Position numbers and translations under genes: made by a program
The notes under the pieces: generated by a model
The model's database searches: none
The model's input: the letters and a program-made list of their open reading frames with translations, nothing else
What the model was told of the DNA's origin: nothing
Part shown: positions 34,744 through 47,213 of the stretch, piece by piece
How positions within the stretch are numbered: the first letter of the stretch is position 1
How the letters are laid out: each line of letters opens with the position of its first letter
Assembly: GCA_032622095.1 (NCBI GenBank)
Contig: CP136063.1
Coordinates: 27,718,987-27,782,986 of the forward strand
Origin: Siphonodentalium dalli
Taxonomy: Eukaryota; Mollusca; Scaphopoda; Gadilida; Siphonodentaliidae
Length of the DNA: 64,000 nt
Direction of reading: 5' to 3'

Positions 34744-37022
34744 TTATACTTCCATGTGTTAACATGGAAGTATATTGTAATTCTTCTGGCTTTTATTATA
34801 CTTCCATGTGTTAACATGGAAGTATATTGTAATTCTTCTGGCTTTTATTATTATTTTTCTTCTTCTTATTCCAATAACATGCTTATATCTCAGGAACGGG
34901 TTGACCGATTTACCTGCGGTTTTTTTCTTCAGTATAAAACCTTGGAAGATCTGTTAAAATAGCCTATTGGGAAATTTGTCCGACCTTGACCTTCGGAGTT
35001 ATCGCCATTTTCTTGATTTTTAGTGTGTTTTCACGCCACTAAAATGACTTGCAAAATCGAGGTTTGATTTCTTATATTGTCAAAATGGCTTGACCGATTG
35101 ATTTGAAATTTGGTACCTGCATAGCCATTGAGTATACGAAGTCGATTTACAAATAGGGAATTTCGTCTGACCTTGACCTTTGGAAACAACGCTCTTTATC
35201 GGTTTTATTGTTGTTAACGTATCTCCTCCTAAACGGCTTGAGATATCGAGTTCGGACTTTTTTCATGATTTGCGCATGTATGTTTGTTATGAACCGCCGA
35301 AAAATTATAGGGTTCGCACTTCCGGTTTAAAAGTTCGCTATGGGTCGAAGGTTAAAAGAACGTTCTTTATAAGGAATCCAGAATGGCAAGAGCTTTTGAG
35401 TTGGGACTTTTTGTATCATGTGCAGCAAACTCTGCGCTCTATAACGATATATATAGTTAATGGATTGCACTTCCGGTTTGGGAGAACGGGCGTGTGGGTA
35501 TAAATCTCAAAACTATTTACCACCGAAAAATGGTAGGGTTCGCACTTCCGGTTTAAAAGTTCGCTACTGGTCGAAGTATAAATAACGCTCTTTATAGGAA
35601 ATCCAGAATGGTTTGAAATATCGAGTTGGGACTTTTTGCATGATCTGCAGCAAATTCTGCGCTCTCGAATGATATATATAATTAACGGATATCACTTCCG
35701 GTTTGGGAGAACGGGCGTGTGGGTATGTATATCCAAACTCTTTTGGCCCTTATTTTGATGAAATTTGGTGGACATAATCTTCAATTGTCGCTGACCACTA
35801 TTCCACTCAAATTTGTTTAATCGGACTTAAACTTATCGAGTTATGGCTGCTTAAAAACCTGATTTTTATGGGGTTTTCGGACCCCTAGAATGACTTGCAA
35901 AACTGCAAAATCGATGTTTGATTTCTTATATCGTCAAAACGGCTTTGCCAATTGATTTGAATTTTCGTACCTGCATAGCCATTGAGAACGTGCAGTCGAG
36001 CCGCTAACATGAAAATTTGATGACCATGACATTAGGAAACAACGCTCTTTATCTGTTTTATTGTTTTTAGCGTATCTTCTCCAAAACGTCTTGACATATC
36101 GGGTTCCGATTTTTTTCATTATTTGCGCCTGTATGTGTGTTCTAAAATACTGAAAAATGATAGGGGTCACACTTCCGGTTAAACAGTTTGCTACTGGTCG
36201 AAGGATAAAAGAACGCTCTTTATACGGAATCCAGAAGGGCTTGAGATATTGGGTTGGGACTTTTTGCATTATGTGCATCATCATCTGCGCTCTATAATGA
36301 TATACTACCTATATACGAGCGCATTCGGCGCATAAGATACTATGGATGGCGGGATGGGGTGGTGGGTGGGTACTACCTATATACGAACGCCTGCGGTGCA
36401 TAAGATACTATGGGTGGCGGGATGGTGTGGTGGGTGGGTACTACATATAAACGAGCGCCTGTGGCGCATGATATACTATAGGTGGCGGGATGGGGTGGTA
36501 GGTGGGTACTACCAATATACGAGCGCATATTGCCCATAAGATACTATGGGTGGCGGGATGGGATGGTGGTTGGGTACTACCTATATACTATCGCCTGCGG
36601 CGCATAAGATACTATGGGTGGCGGGATGGGATGATGATTGGGTACTACCAATATACGAGAGCATAAAATACTATTGGTGGCGGGATGGGGTGGTGGGTTG
36701 TTTACTACCTATATACGCGCGCATGTGGCGCATAAGTTACTATGGGTAGCGGTATGGGATGGTGTGTGGGTACTACCTATATATGATACATTTTACTGAT
36801 TTCACTTCCGGTATGTTGGTATGTATCTCAAATTGTTTTTGGTGCAGATATTGAATAAATTTGGTGGACAGAATCTGTGGTTACCGAGTATTACTATGAG
36901 CTACAGTATCACCATACTGATATGTGTCTCCTGAAAACTGAAGCGTTATCACGTGACACAATTTCCGTCATTGGCGAACATGGAAGTATCGAAATTGCTG
37001 TGCAATTACAGTTTCATTCTAG
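34744..37022 (+). mobile_element. Array unit 12 (double TTCCAT palindrome; carries G-rich minisatellite)
   Basis: Palindromes 34746-34773 and 34798-34825, each followed by 'attgtaattcttctggctt'. Closely related to unit 15 but with an internal deletion of about 400 bp near 35510 (joins 'gggtataaatctcaaaacta' to 'tttaccaccgaaaaatgg'). G-rich minisatellite at 36297-36790. CTAG 37019-37022. Confidence 0.85.
36297..36790 (+). repeat. G-rich minisatellite, about 66-68 bp unit, 7 copies, in unit 12
   Basis: Each unit has 'gtactacctatatacgagcg', 'cctg(c/t)ggcgcataagatac', 'tatgggtggcgggatggg' and 'gtggtgggtggg'. Several copies have four G-runs in close order (for example 36351-36370), enough for a G-quadruplex on the plus strand. 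The same block recurs at 42600-43093 and, reduced to about 3 units, at 40276-40459. Confidence 0.9.
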
Positions 37023-38400
37023 TTATTATTCTTTTTATTCCGATAACATCCCTTAATCTCCGGAACGGCTGGACCGATTCACCTGCTGTTTTCGGTTTCA
37101 GTATATAACTTTGGAAGATCTCGGTAAATGGCCTATTGGGAATTTCGTCCGACCTTGACCTTCGGAGTTATCGCCATTTTGTTGATTTTTTGGGATTTTT
37201 CGAGTCACTAAAATGACTTGCAAAATCGAGGTTTGATTTCTTATATCGTCAAAATAGCTTGACCGATTGATTTGAAATTTGGTACCTGCATAGCCATTGA
37301 GTATACGAAGTTGATGTACAAATAGGGAATTTCGTTTGACCTTGACCTTTAGAAACAACGCTCTTTGTCGGTTTTATTGTTGTATACGTATCTCTTCCTA
37401 AACGGCTTGAGATATCGAGTTCGGACTTTTTTCATTATTTGCGCATATATGTATGTTATAAACCACCGAAAAATAATAGGGTTCGCGCTTCCGGTTTAAA
37501 AGTTTGCTACGGGTCGAAGGTTAAAACAACGCTCTTCATAGGGAATCCAGAAAGGCTTGAGCTATTGAGTTGGGACTTTTTGTATCATGTGCAACAAACT
37601 CTGCGCTCTCTAATCATATATATAGTTAATGGATTCCACTTCCGGTTCGGGAGAACGGGCGTGTGGGTATGTATCTCAAAACTATTTTGGCGCAGATTTT
37701 GATGAAATTTGTTGGACATAATCCTTTGTTGTCGCTGACCACTACTCCGCTCAGATTTTTAAATTCGGACTTAAACTTCTCGAGTTATGGCTGCTTAAAA
37801 CCTGATTTTTATGGGGTTTTCGGACCCCTAGAATGACTTGCAAACCTGCAAAATCGATGTTTGATTTCTTATATCGTTGAAACGGCTTGGCCAATTGATT
37901 TAAAATTAAATACCTCCATAGCCATTGGGCATTCGCAGTCGATGCACAAATACGGAATTTCGTCTGACCTTGACCTTTGGAAATAACGCTCTTTATCTGT
38001 TTTATTGTTGTTAACGTATCTCCTCCTAAACGGTTTGAGATATCGGGTTCGGACTTTTTTCATTATTTGCGCATGCACATCTGTTATGAACCAACGAAAC
38101 ATGATAGGGGTCGCACTCCCGGTTTACAAGTTGACTATGGTCGACTAATACAAGAACGCTCTTTATATGAAATCCAGAATGGCTTGATATATTGAGTTGG
38201 GACTTTTGCGTGCCCGCATAGCCATTGAACATACCCAGTCGATGCACTAATATGGAATTTTGTATGGCCTTGAGCTTAAGAAACAACTATGAGCTACATT
38301 ATCTCCATACTGATATGGATGCTCTATCAGGTGACACAATTTCAGACATTGGTGAACATGGAAGTATCGAAATTGCTGTGCAATTACAGTTTCATTCTAG
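37023..38400 (+). mobile_element. Array unit 13 (no palindrome; 'gagcttaagaaacaactatg' 3' module)
   Basis: Starts 'ttattattctttttattccg', without palindrome. CTAG 38397-38400. Confidence 0.8.
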
Positions 38401-40695
38401 TTATACTTCCATGTGTTAACATGGAAGTATATTGTAATTCTTCTGGCTTTTATTATTGTTCATTTTACTTCTTCTTATTCCAATAACATCCTTATATCTC
38501 AGGAACGGCTGGACCGATTCACCTGCTGTTTTCGGTTTCAGTATATAACTTTGGAAGTTCTATTAAAATGGCCTATTGAGAATTTCGTCCGACATTGACC
38601 TTCGGAGTTATCGCCATTTTGTTGATTTTTTGGGATTTTTCGAGTCACTAAAATGACTTACAAAATCGAGGTTTGATCTCTTATATAGTCGAAATGGCTT
38701 GACCGATTGATTTGAAATTTGGTACCTGCATAGCCATTGAGTATACGAAGTCGATTTACAAATAGGGAATTTCGTCTGACCTTGACCTTTGGAAACAACG
38801 CTCTTTATCGGTTTTATTGTTGTTAACGTATCTCCTCATAAACGGCTTGAGATATCGAGTTCGGACTTTTTTCATGATTTGCGCATGTATGTGTGTTATG
38901 AACCGCCGAAAAATGATAGGGTTCGCACTTCCGGTTTAAAAGTTCGCTACTGGTCGAAGGTTAAAAGAACGTTCTTTATAAGGAATCCAGAATGGCTCGA
39001 GCTATTGAGTTGGGACTTTTTGTATCATGTGCAGCAAACTCTGCGCTCTATAGCGATATATATAGTTAATGGATTGCACTTCCGGTTTGGGATAACGGGC
39101 GTGTGGGTATGTATCTTAAAACTATTTTGGCGCAGATTTTGATGAAATTTGGTGGACGTCATCAATAGTTGCCACTGATTACTATGCAACTCGAATTTTA
39201 AAAATCGGACATAAACTTCGAGAGTTATGGCTGTTTAAAAACCTGGTTTTTATGGGGTTTTCGTGCCCCTAAAATGCCTTGACAAATTTCAAAATCGATG
39301 TATGATTACTTTTGTCGTCGAAACGGCTTGGCCAATTAATTTTAAATTCCGTACCTCCATGGGCATTGAACATATGCAGTCGATGCACTAATAGGGAATT
39401 TCGTCTGACCTTGACCTTTGGAATCAACGCTCTTTATCTGTTTTATTGTTGTTAACGTATCTCCTCCTAAACGGCTTGATATATCGAGTTCGGACTTTTT
39501 GCATTATTTGCGCATTTATGTGTGTTATGTACCACCGAACAATTGTAGGGTTCGCACGTCCGGTTTAAAAGTTCGCTACTGGTCGAAGTATAAAATAACG
39601 CTCTTTATAGGATATCCAGAATGGTTTGAAATATTGAGTTGGGACTTTTTGCATGATCTGCAGCAAATTCTGCGCTCTCGAGTGATATATATAGTTAACG
39701 GATATCACTTCCGGTTTGGGAGAACGGGCGTGTGGATATGTATATCAAAACTCTTTTGGCGCTTATTTTGATGAAATTTGGTGGACATAATCTTCAATTG
39801 TCGCTGACCACTATTCCACTCAAATTTTTGAAATCGGACTTAGATTTATCGAGTTATGGCTGCTTAAAAACCTGATTTTTATGGGGTTTTCGGACCCTTA
39901 GAATGACTTGCAAAACTGCAAAATCGATGTTTGATTTCTTATATCGTCAAAACGGCTTTGCCAATTGATTTGAATTTTCGTACCTGCATAGCCATTGAGT
40001 ACATGCAGTCGAGCCGCTAACATGAAAAGTTGTATGACCATGACATTAGGAAACAACGCTCTTTATCTGTTTTATTGTTCTTAGCTTATCTTCTCCAAAA
40101 CGTCTTGACATATCGGGTTCCGATTTTTTTCATTATTTGCGCCTGTATGTGTGTTCTAAAATACTGAAAAATGATAGGGGTCACACTTCCGGTTAAACAG
40201 TTTGCTACTGGTCGAAGGATAACAGAACGCTCTTTATACGGAATCCAGAAGGACTTGAGATATTGGGTTGGGACTTTTAAGATACTATGGGTGGCGGGAT
40301 GGGATGATGATTGGGTACTACCAATATACGAGAGCATAAAATACTATTGGTGGCGGGATGGGGTGGTGGGTTGTTTACTACCTATATACGCGCGCATGTG
40401 GCGCATACGTTACTATGGGTAGCGGTATGGGATGGTGTGTGGGTACTACCTATATATGATACATTTTACTGATTTCACTTCCGGTATGTTGGTATGTATC
40501 TCAAATTGTTTTTGGTGCAGATATTGATGAAATATGGTGGACAGAATCTGTGGTTGCCGAGTATTACTATGAGCTACAGTATCACCATACTGATATGTGT
40601 CTCCTGAAAACTGAAGCGTTATCACGTGACACAATTTCCGTCATTGGCGAACATGGAAGTATCGAAATTGCTGTGCAATTACAGTTTCATTCTAG
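38401..40695 (+). mobile_element. Array unit 14 (TTCCAT palindrome; short G-rich minisatellite)
   Basis: Palindrome 38403-38430. At about 40277 'ttgggactttt' joins directly into 'aagatactatgggtggcggg', so the first units of the minisatellite have been lost relative to units 12 and 15. CTAG 40692-40695. Confidence 0.85.
40276..40459 (+). repeat. G-rich minisatellite, about 3 copies, in unit 14
   Basis: Contraction of the 7-unit block seen in units 12 and 15, retaining their last units almost unchanged. Confidence 0.85.
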
Positions 40696-43323
40696 TTATA
40701 CTTCCATGTGTTAACATGGAAGTATATTGTAATTCTTCTGGCTTTTATTATTATTTTTCTACTTCTTATTCCAATAACATGCTTATATCTCAGGAACGGG
40801 TTGACCGATTTACCTGCGGTTTTTTTCTTCAGTATAAAACCTTGGAAGATCTGTTAAAATAGCCTATTGGGAAATTTGTCCGACCTTGACCTTCGGAGTT
40901 ATCGCCATTTTCTTGATTTTTAGTGTGTTTTCACGCCACTAAAATGACTTGCAAAATCGAGGTTTGATTTCTTATATTGTCAAAATGGCTTGACCGATTG
41001 ATTTGAAATTTGGTACCTGCATAGCCATTGAGTATACGAAGTCGATTTACAAATAGGGAATTTCGTCTGACCTTGACCTTTGGAAACAACGCTCTTTATC
41101 GGTTTTATTGTTGTTAACGTATCTCCTCCTAAACGGCTTGAGATATCGAGTTCGGACTTTTTTCATGATTTGCGCATGTATGTTTGTTATGAACCGCCGA
41201 AAAATTATAGGGTTCGCACTTCCGGTTTAAAAGTTCGCTATGGGTCGAAGGTTAAAAGAACGTTCTTTATAAGGAATCCAGAATGGCAAGAGCTTTTGAG
41301 TTGGGACTTTTTGTATCATGTGCAGCAAACTCTGCGCTCTATAACGATATATATAGTTAATGGATTGCACTTCCGGTTTGGGAGAACGGGCGTGTGGGTA
41401 TGTATCTCAAAACTATTTTGGGGCAGATTTTGATGAAATTTGGTGGACGTCATCAGTAGTTGCCACTGATTACTATGCAACTCGAATTTTAAATATCGGA
41501 CATAAACTTCGAGAGTTATGGCTGTTTAAAAACCTGGTTTTTATGGGGTTTTCGTGCCCCTAAAATGCCTTGAAAAATTTCAAAATCGATGTTTGATTAC
41601 TATTGTCGTCGAAACGGCTTGGCCAATTCATTTGAAATTCCATACCTCCATGGGCATTGAACATATGCAGTCGATGCACTAATAGGGAATTTCGTCTGAC
41701 CTTGACCTTTGGAAACAACGCTCTTTATCTGTTTTATTGTTGTTAACGTATCTACTCCTAAACGGCTTGAGATATCGAGTTCGGACTTTTTTCATTATTT
41801 GCGCATTTATATGTGTTATGTACCACCGAAAAATGGTAGGGTTCGCACTTCCGGTTTAAAAGTTCGCTACTGGTCGAAGTATAAATAACGCTCTTTATAG
41901 GAAATCCAGAATGGTTTGAAATATCGAGTTGGGACTTTTTGCATGATCTGCAGCAAATTCTGCGCTCTCGAATGATATATATAATTAACGGATATCACTT
42001 CCGGTTTGGGAGAACGGGCGTGTGGGTATGTATATCCAAACTCTTTTGGCCCTTATTTTGATGAAATTTGGTGGACATAATCTTCAATTGTCGCTGACCA
42101 CTATTCCACTCAAATTTGTTTAATCGGACTTAAACTTATCGAGTTATGGCTGCTTAAAAACCTGATTTTTATGGGGTTTTCGGACACCTAGAATGACTTG
42201 CAAAACTGCAAAATCGATGTTTGATTTCTTATATCGTCAAAACGGCTTTGCCAATTGATTTGAATTTTCGTACCTGCATAGCCATTGAGAACGTGCAGTC
42301 GAGCCGCTAACATGAAAATTTGATGACCATGACATTAGGAAACAACGCTCTTTATCTGTTTTATTGTTTTTAGCGTATCTTCTCCAAAACGTCTTGACAT
42401 ATCGGGTTCCGATTTTTTTCATTATTTGCGCCTGTATGTATGTTCTAAAATACTGAAAAATGATAGGGGTCACACTTCCGGTTAAACAGTTTGCTACTGG
42501 TCGAAGGATAAAAGAACGCTCTTTATACGGAATCCAGAAGGGCTTGAGATATTGGGTTGGGACTTTTTGCATTATGTGCATCATCATCTGCGCTCTATAA
42601 TGATATACTACCTATATACGAGCGCATTCGGCGCATAAGCTACTATGGATGGCGGGATGGGGTGGTGGGTGGGTACTACCTATATACGAACGCCTGCGGT
42701 GCATAAGATACTATGGGTGGCGGGATGGTGTGGTGGGTGGGTACTACATATAAACGAGCGCCTGTGGCGCATGATATACTATAGGTGGCGGGATGGGGTG
42801 GTAGGTGGGTACTACCAATATACGAGCGCATATTGCCCATAAGATACTATGGGTGGCGGGATGGGATGGTGGTTGGGTACTACCTATATACTATCGCCTG
42901 CGGCGCATAAGATACTATGGGTGGCGGGATGGGATGATGATTGGGTACTACCAATATACGAGAGCATAAAATACTATTGGTGGCGGGATGGGGTGGTGGG
43001 TTGTTTACTACCTATATACACGCGCATGTGGCGCATAAGTTACTATGGGTAGCGGTATGGGATGGTGTGTGGGTACTACCTATATATGATACATTTTACT
43101 GATTTCACTTCCGGTATGTTGGTATGTATCTCAAATTGTTTTTGGTGCAGATATTGAATAAATTTGGTGGACAGAATCTGGTTGCCGAGTATTACTATGA
43201 GCTACAGTATCACCATACTGATATGTGTCTCCTGAAAACTGAAGCGTTATCACGTGACACAATTTCCGTCATTGGCGAACATGGAAGTATCGAAATTGCT
43301 GTGCAATTACAGTTTCATTCTAG
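40696..43323 (+). mobile_element. Array unit 15 (longest unit; G-rich minisatellite)
   Basis: Palindrome 40698-40725. 2628 bp with three interior repeats plus the minisatellite (42600-43093). Homologous to unit 12 at offsets of 5900 bp (before) and 6303 bp (after) the unit-12 deletion. CTAG 43320-43323. Confidence 0.85.
42600..43093 (+). repeat. G-rich minisatellite, 7 copies, in unit 15
   Basis: Almost identical to 36297-36790, including the order of variant units. Confidence 0.9.
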
Positions 43324-45296
43324 TTATACTTCCATGTTTTAACATGGAAGTATATTGTAATTCTTCTGGCTTTTATTATTGTTCATTTTTCTTCTTATTC
43401 CAATAACATGCTTATATCTCAGGAACGGCTGGTCCGATTCACCTGCTGTTTTCGGTTTCAGTATATAACTTTAGAAGTTCTAGTAAAATGGCCTATTGAG
43501 AATTTCATCCGACCTTGACCTTCGGAGTTATCGCCATTTTGTTGATTTTTGGGTTTTTTTCGAGCTACCAAAATGACTTACAAAATCGAGGTTTGATTTC
43601 TTATATCGTCGAAACGGTTGGACCGATTGATTTGGAATTTGGTATCTGTATAGCCATTGAGTATACGCAGTCGATGCATAAATAGGGAATTTTGTGTGAC
43701 CTTGACCTTTGGAAATAACGCTCTTTATCAGTTATATTGTTGTAAACGTATCTCCTCCTAAACGGCTTGAGATATCGAGTTCGGACTTTTTTAATTATTT
43801 GCGCATGTATGTGTGTTATAAACCACCGAAAAATAATAGGGTTCGCACTTCCGGTTTAAAAGTTCGCTACGGGTCGAAGGTTAAAACAATTCTCTGTATA
43901 GGGAATCCAGAACGGCTTGAGATATTGAGTTGGGACTTTTTGTATCATGTGCAGCAAATTCTGCGCTCTCTATTAATATATATAGTTAATGGATTCCACT
44001 TCCGGTTTGGGAGAACAGGCGTGTGGGTATGTATCTCAAAATTATTTTAGCGCAGAATTTGATGAAATTTGGTGTACATAATCTTTAGTTATCGCTGACG
44101 ACTACTCCACTGAAATTTTTGAAATCGGACTTAAACTTCTCAAGTTATGGCTGCTTAAAAACCTGATTTTTATGGGGTTTTCGGACCCCTAGAATGACTT
44201 GCAAAACTGTAAAATCGATGTTTAATTTCTTATATCGTTGAAACGGCTTGGCCAATTAATTTGAAATTTTGTACCTGCATAGCCATTGGGCATTAGCAGT
44301 CGATGCACAAATAAGGAATTTGTGTGACCTTGACCTGTGGAAAGAACGCTCTTTATCTGTTTTATTGTTGTTAACGTATCTCCTCCTAAACGGCTTGAAA
44401 TATCGGGTTCGGACTTTTTCATTATTTGCGCATGCACATCTTTTATGAACCACCGAAACATGATAGGGGTCGCACTTCCGGTTAAAAAGTTGACTATGGT
44501 CGAATAATAAAAGAACGCTCTTTATGCGAAATCCAGAACGGCTTGAGATATTGAGTTGGGACTTTTTGCGTACCTGCATAGCCATTTAACACGCGCAGTC
44601 GATGCACTAATATGGAATTTTTTATGACCTTGAGCTTGAGAAACAACGCTCTTCATCTGTTTTATTATTGTTAACGTATCTCCTAAACGGCTTGAGATAT
44701 CGGGTTCGGACTTTTTCATAATTTGCGCAAGTGTGTGTGTTATAAACAAATAGGGAATTTCGTGTGACCTTGACCTTTGGAAGCAACGCTCTTTATCTGT
44801 TTTATTGTTGTTCCAGTATCTCCTCCGAAACGGCGTGAGATATCGAGTTCGGACTTTTTTCATTATTTGCGCATTTATGTGTTATGTACCACCGAAAAAT
44901 GATAGGGTTCGCACTTCCGGTTTAAAAGTTCGCTACTGGTCCAAGGATAAAACAACGCTCTTTATATGCAATTCAGAAGGGCTTGAGATATCGAGTTGGG
45001 ACTTTTTGCATGATGTGCAGCAAACTCTGCGCTCTCTAATGATATATATAGGTAACGGATTTCACTTCCGGTTTGCGAGAACGGGCGTGTTGGTATGTAT
45101 CTCAAATTGTTTTTGGTGCAGATTTTGATGGAATTTGGTGGATAGAATCTGTGGTTGCCGAGTATTACTATCAGCTACAGTATCACCATACTGATATGTG
45201 TCTCCTGAAAACTGACGCTTTATCAGGTGACACAATTTCCGTCATTGGCGAACATGGAAGTATCGAAATTGCTGTGCAATTACAGTTTCATTCTAG
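43324..45296 (+). mobile_element. Array unit 16 (TTCCAT palindrome), near-identical to unit 18
   Basis: Palindrome 43326-43353. The 1.97-kb unit recurs as unit 18 at an offset of 3890 bp with very few differences. CTAG 45293-45296. Confidence 0.85.
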
Positions 45297-47213
45297 TATT
45301 ATATTTCTAATTCTTCCGGGTTTTTTTCAATAACATCCTTATATCTCAGGAACGGCTGGACCGATTCACCTGCTGTTTTCGGTTTCGGATATAACTTTGA
45401 AATATCTAGTAAAATGGCCTATCGAGAATTTTGTCCGACCTTGACCTTCGGAGTTATCGCCATTTTACTGATTTTTGGGGGGTTTTCACGCCACTAAAAT
45501 GACTTGAAAAATCGAGGTTTGAGTTCTTATATCGTTAAAATGGCTTGACCGATTGATTTGAAATTTGGTACTTTCATAGCCATTGAGTATACGAAGTCGA
45601 TGTACAGATAGCGAATTTTGTCTGACCTTGACCTTTCGAAACGACGCTCTTTATCGGTTTTATTGTTGTGAACGTATCTCCTCCTAAACGGCTTGAGATA
45701 TCGAGTTCGGACTTTTTTCATTATTTGCGCATGTATGTGTGTTATGAACCGCCGAAAAATGATAGGGTTCGCACTTCCGGTTTAAAAGTTCGCTACTGGT
45801 CGAAGAATAAAAGAACGCTCTTTATATGAAATCCAGAACAGCTCGAGATATTGAGTTGGGACTTTTTGCATGATGTGCAGCAAAGTCTGCGCTCTCGAAC
45901 GATATATATAGTTAACGGATTTCACTTCCGGTTCGGGAGAACGGGCGTGTGGGTATGTATCTCAAAACTATTTTGGCGCAGATTTTGATGAAATTTGTTG
46001 GACATAATCTTTAGTTGTCGCTGACCACTACTCTGCTCAGATTTTTTAAATCGGACTTAAACTTCTCGAGTTATGGCTGCTTAAAAACCTGATTTGTATG
46101 GGGTTTTCGGAGCCCTAGAATGACTTGCAAACCTGCAAAATCGATGTTTGATTTCTTATATCGCTGAAACGACTGGGCCAATTGATTTAAAATGATGTAC
46201 CTCCATAGCCATTGGGCATTCGCAGTCGATGCACAAATAAGGAATTTCGTCTGACCTTGACCTTTGGAAATAACGCTCTTTATCTGTTTTATTGTTGTTA
46301 ACGTATCTCCTCCTAAACGGCTTGAGATATCGGGTTCGGACATGTTTCATTATTTGCGCATGCACATCTGTTATGAACCAACGAAACATGATAGGGGTCG
46401 CACTCCCGGTTTACAAGTTAACTATGGTCGAATAATAAAAGGACGCTCTTTATACGAAATCCAGAATGGTTTGATATATTGAGTTGTGACTTTTGCGTAC
46501 CTGCATAGCCATTGAACATACCCAGTCGATGCACTAATATGGAATTTTGTATGACCTTGAGCTTAAAGATGGATTATCTCTTTAAATAACAAATTTTTAA
46601 TAGTTGCGTGGGTATAAAATAATAAATATGAACGGAAGACCTATGTCCGGAAAAGCTTCTATCAATTAATATTGATTTTATTTTAATATTAAATCGGGCC
46701 CATTTATGTTACTATTTTTAGAACCGACCATTCGGATGAGACCGTATAGCGATATAGAGCACTGGACTAGTGTTCCTTCGGCTACGAAACCAATGTCAAA
46801 TGTCACAGATTGGTTGTTTGTATTGTTTTGTTCCACAGATATAAGCGATAATGAGTATAATTAACGTTTATTTGTGACAAAATTGCACAATATAATTTCT
46901 GGTCACTGTTAACAGTAACCACTATTGTTCGTTAGCTGAACAAACACACCTTTTTAGACCAGAAAATATTCGAAATAAAATTAATATTAATCGATAGAAG
47001 CATTTTCGGACAGTAGTCTTCGATTCAAATATAATATTTTATACCCTGGTAACTATATAATACATGTTTACAAAGAGATAATCCACCTTTAAGTAACAAC
47101 TATGAGCTACAGTATCTCCATACTGATATGGACGCTCTATCAGATGACACAATTTCAGTCATTGGTGAACATGGAAGTATCGAAATTGCTGTGCAATTAC
47201 AGTTTCATTCTAG
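45297..47213 (+). mobile_element. Array unit 17 (no palindrome), interrupted by a TTAA MITE
   Basis: Starts 'tattatatttctaattcttc'. The 3' module 'gaccttgagcttaa|gaaacaac' is split by the element at 46567-47088. CTAG 47210-47213. Confidence 0.85.
46567..47088. mobile_element. 522-bp MITE with TTAA target duplication (Kolobok- or piggyBac-like)
   Basis: TTAA at 46563-46566 and 47089-47092 flanks inverted ends AGATGGATTATCTCTTT and the complement of AGGTGGATTATCTCTTT. Inverted similarity extends for roughly 120 bp (for example 'gcttctatcaattaatattg' against 'gcttctatcgattaatatta'). Sibling array units (31851, 38280, 52210) show the empty site 'gagcttaagaaacaactatg'. TTAA is used by piggyBac and Kolobok; termini beginning with AG (purine-purine) fit Kolobok better. 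No coding capacity. Sequence is AT-rich and unlike the array. Confidence 0.9.

Noticed and set aside
46567-47088. piggyBac assignment for the TTAA MITE
   Set aside because: TTAA fits, but piggyBac ends normally start with pyrimidines (CC) whereas these start AG; Kolobok is the better guess and neither is proven.
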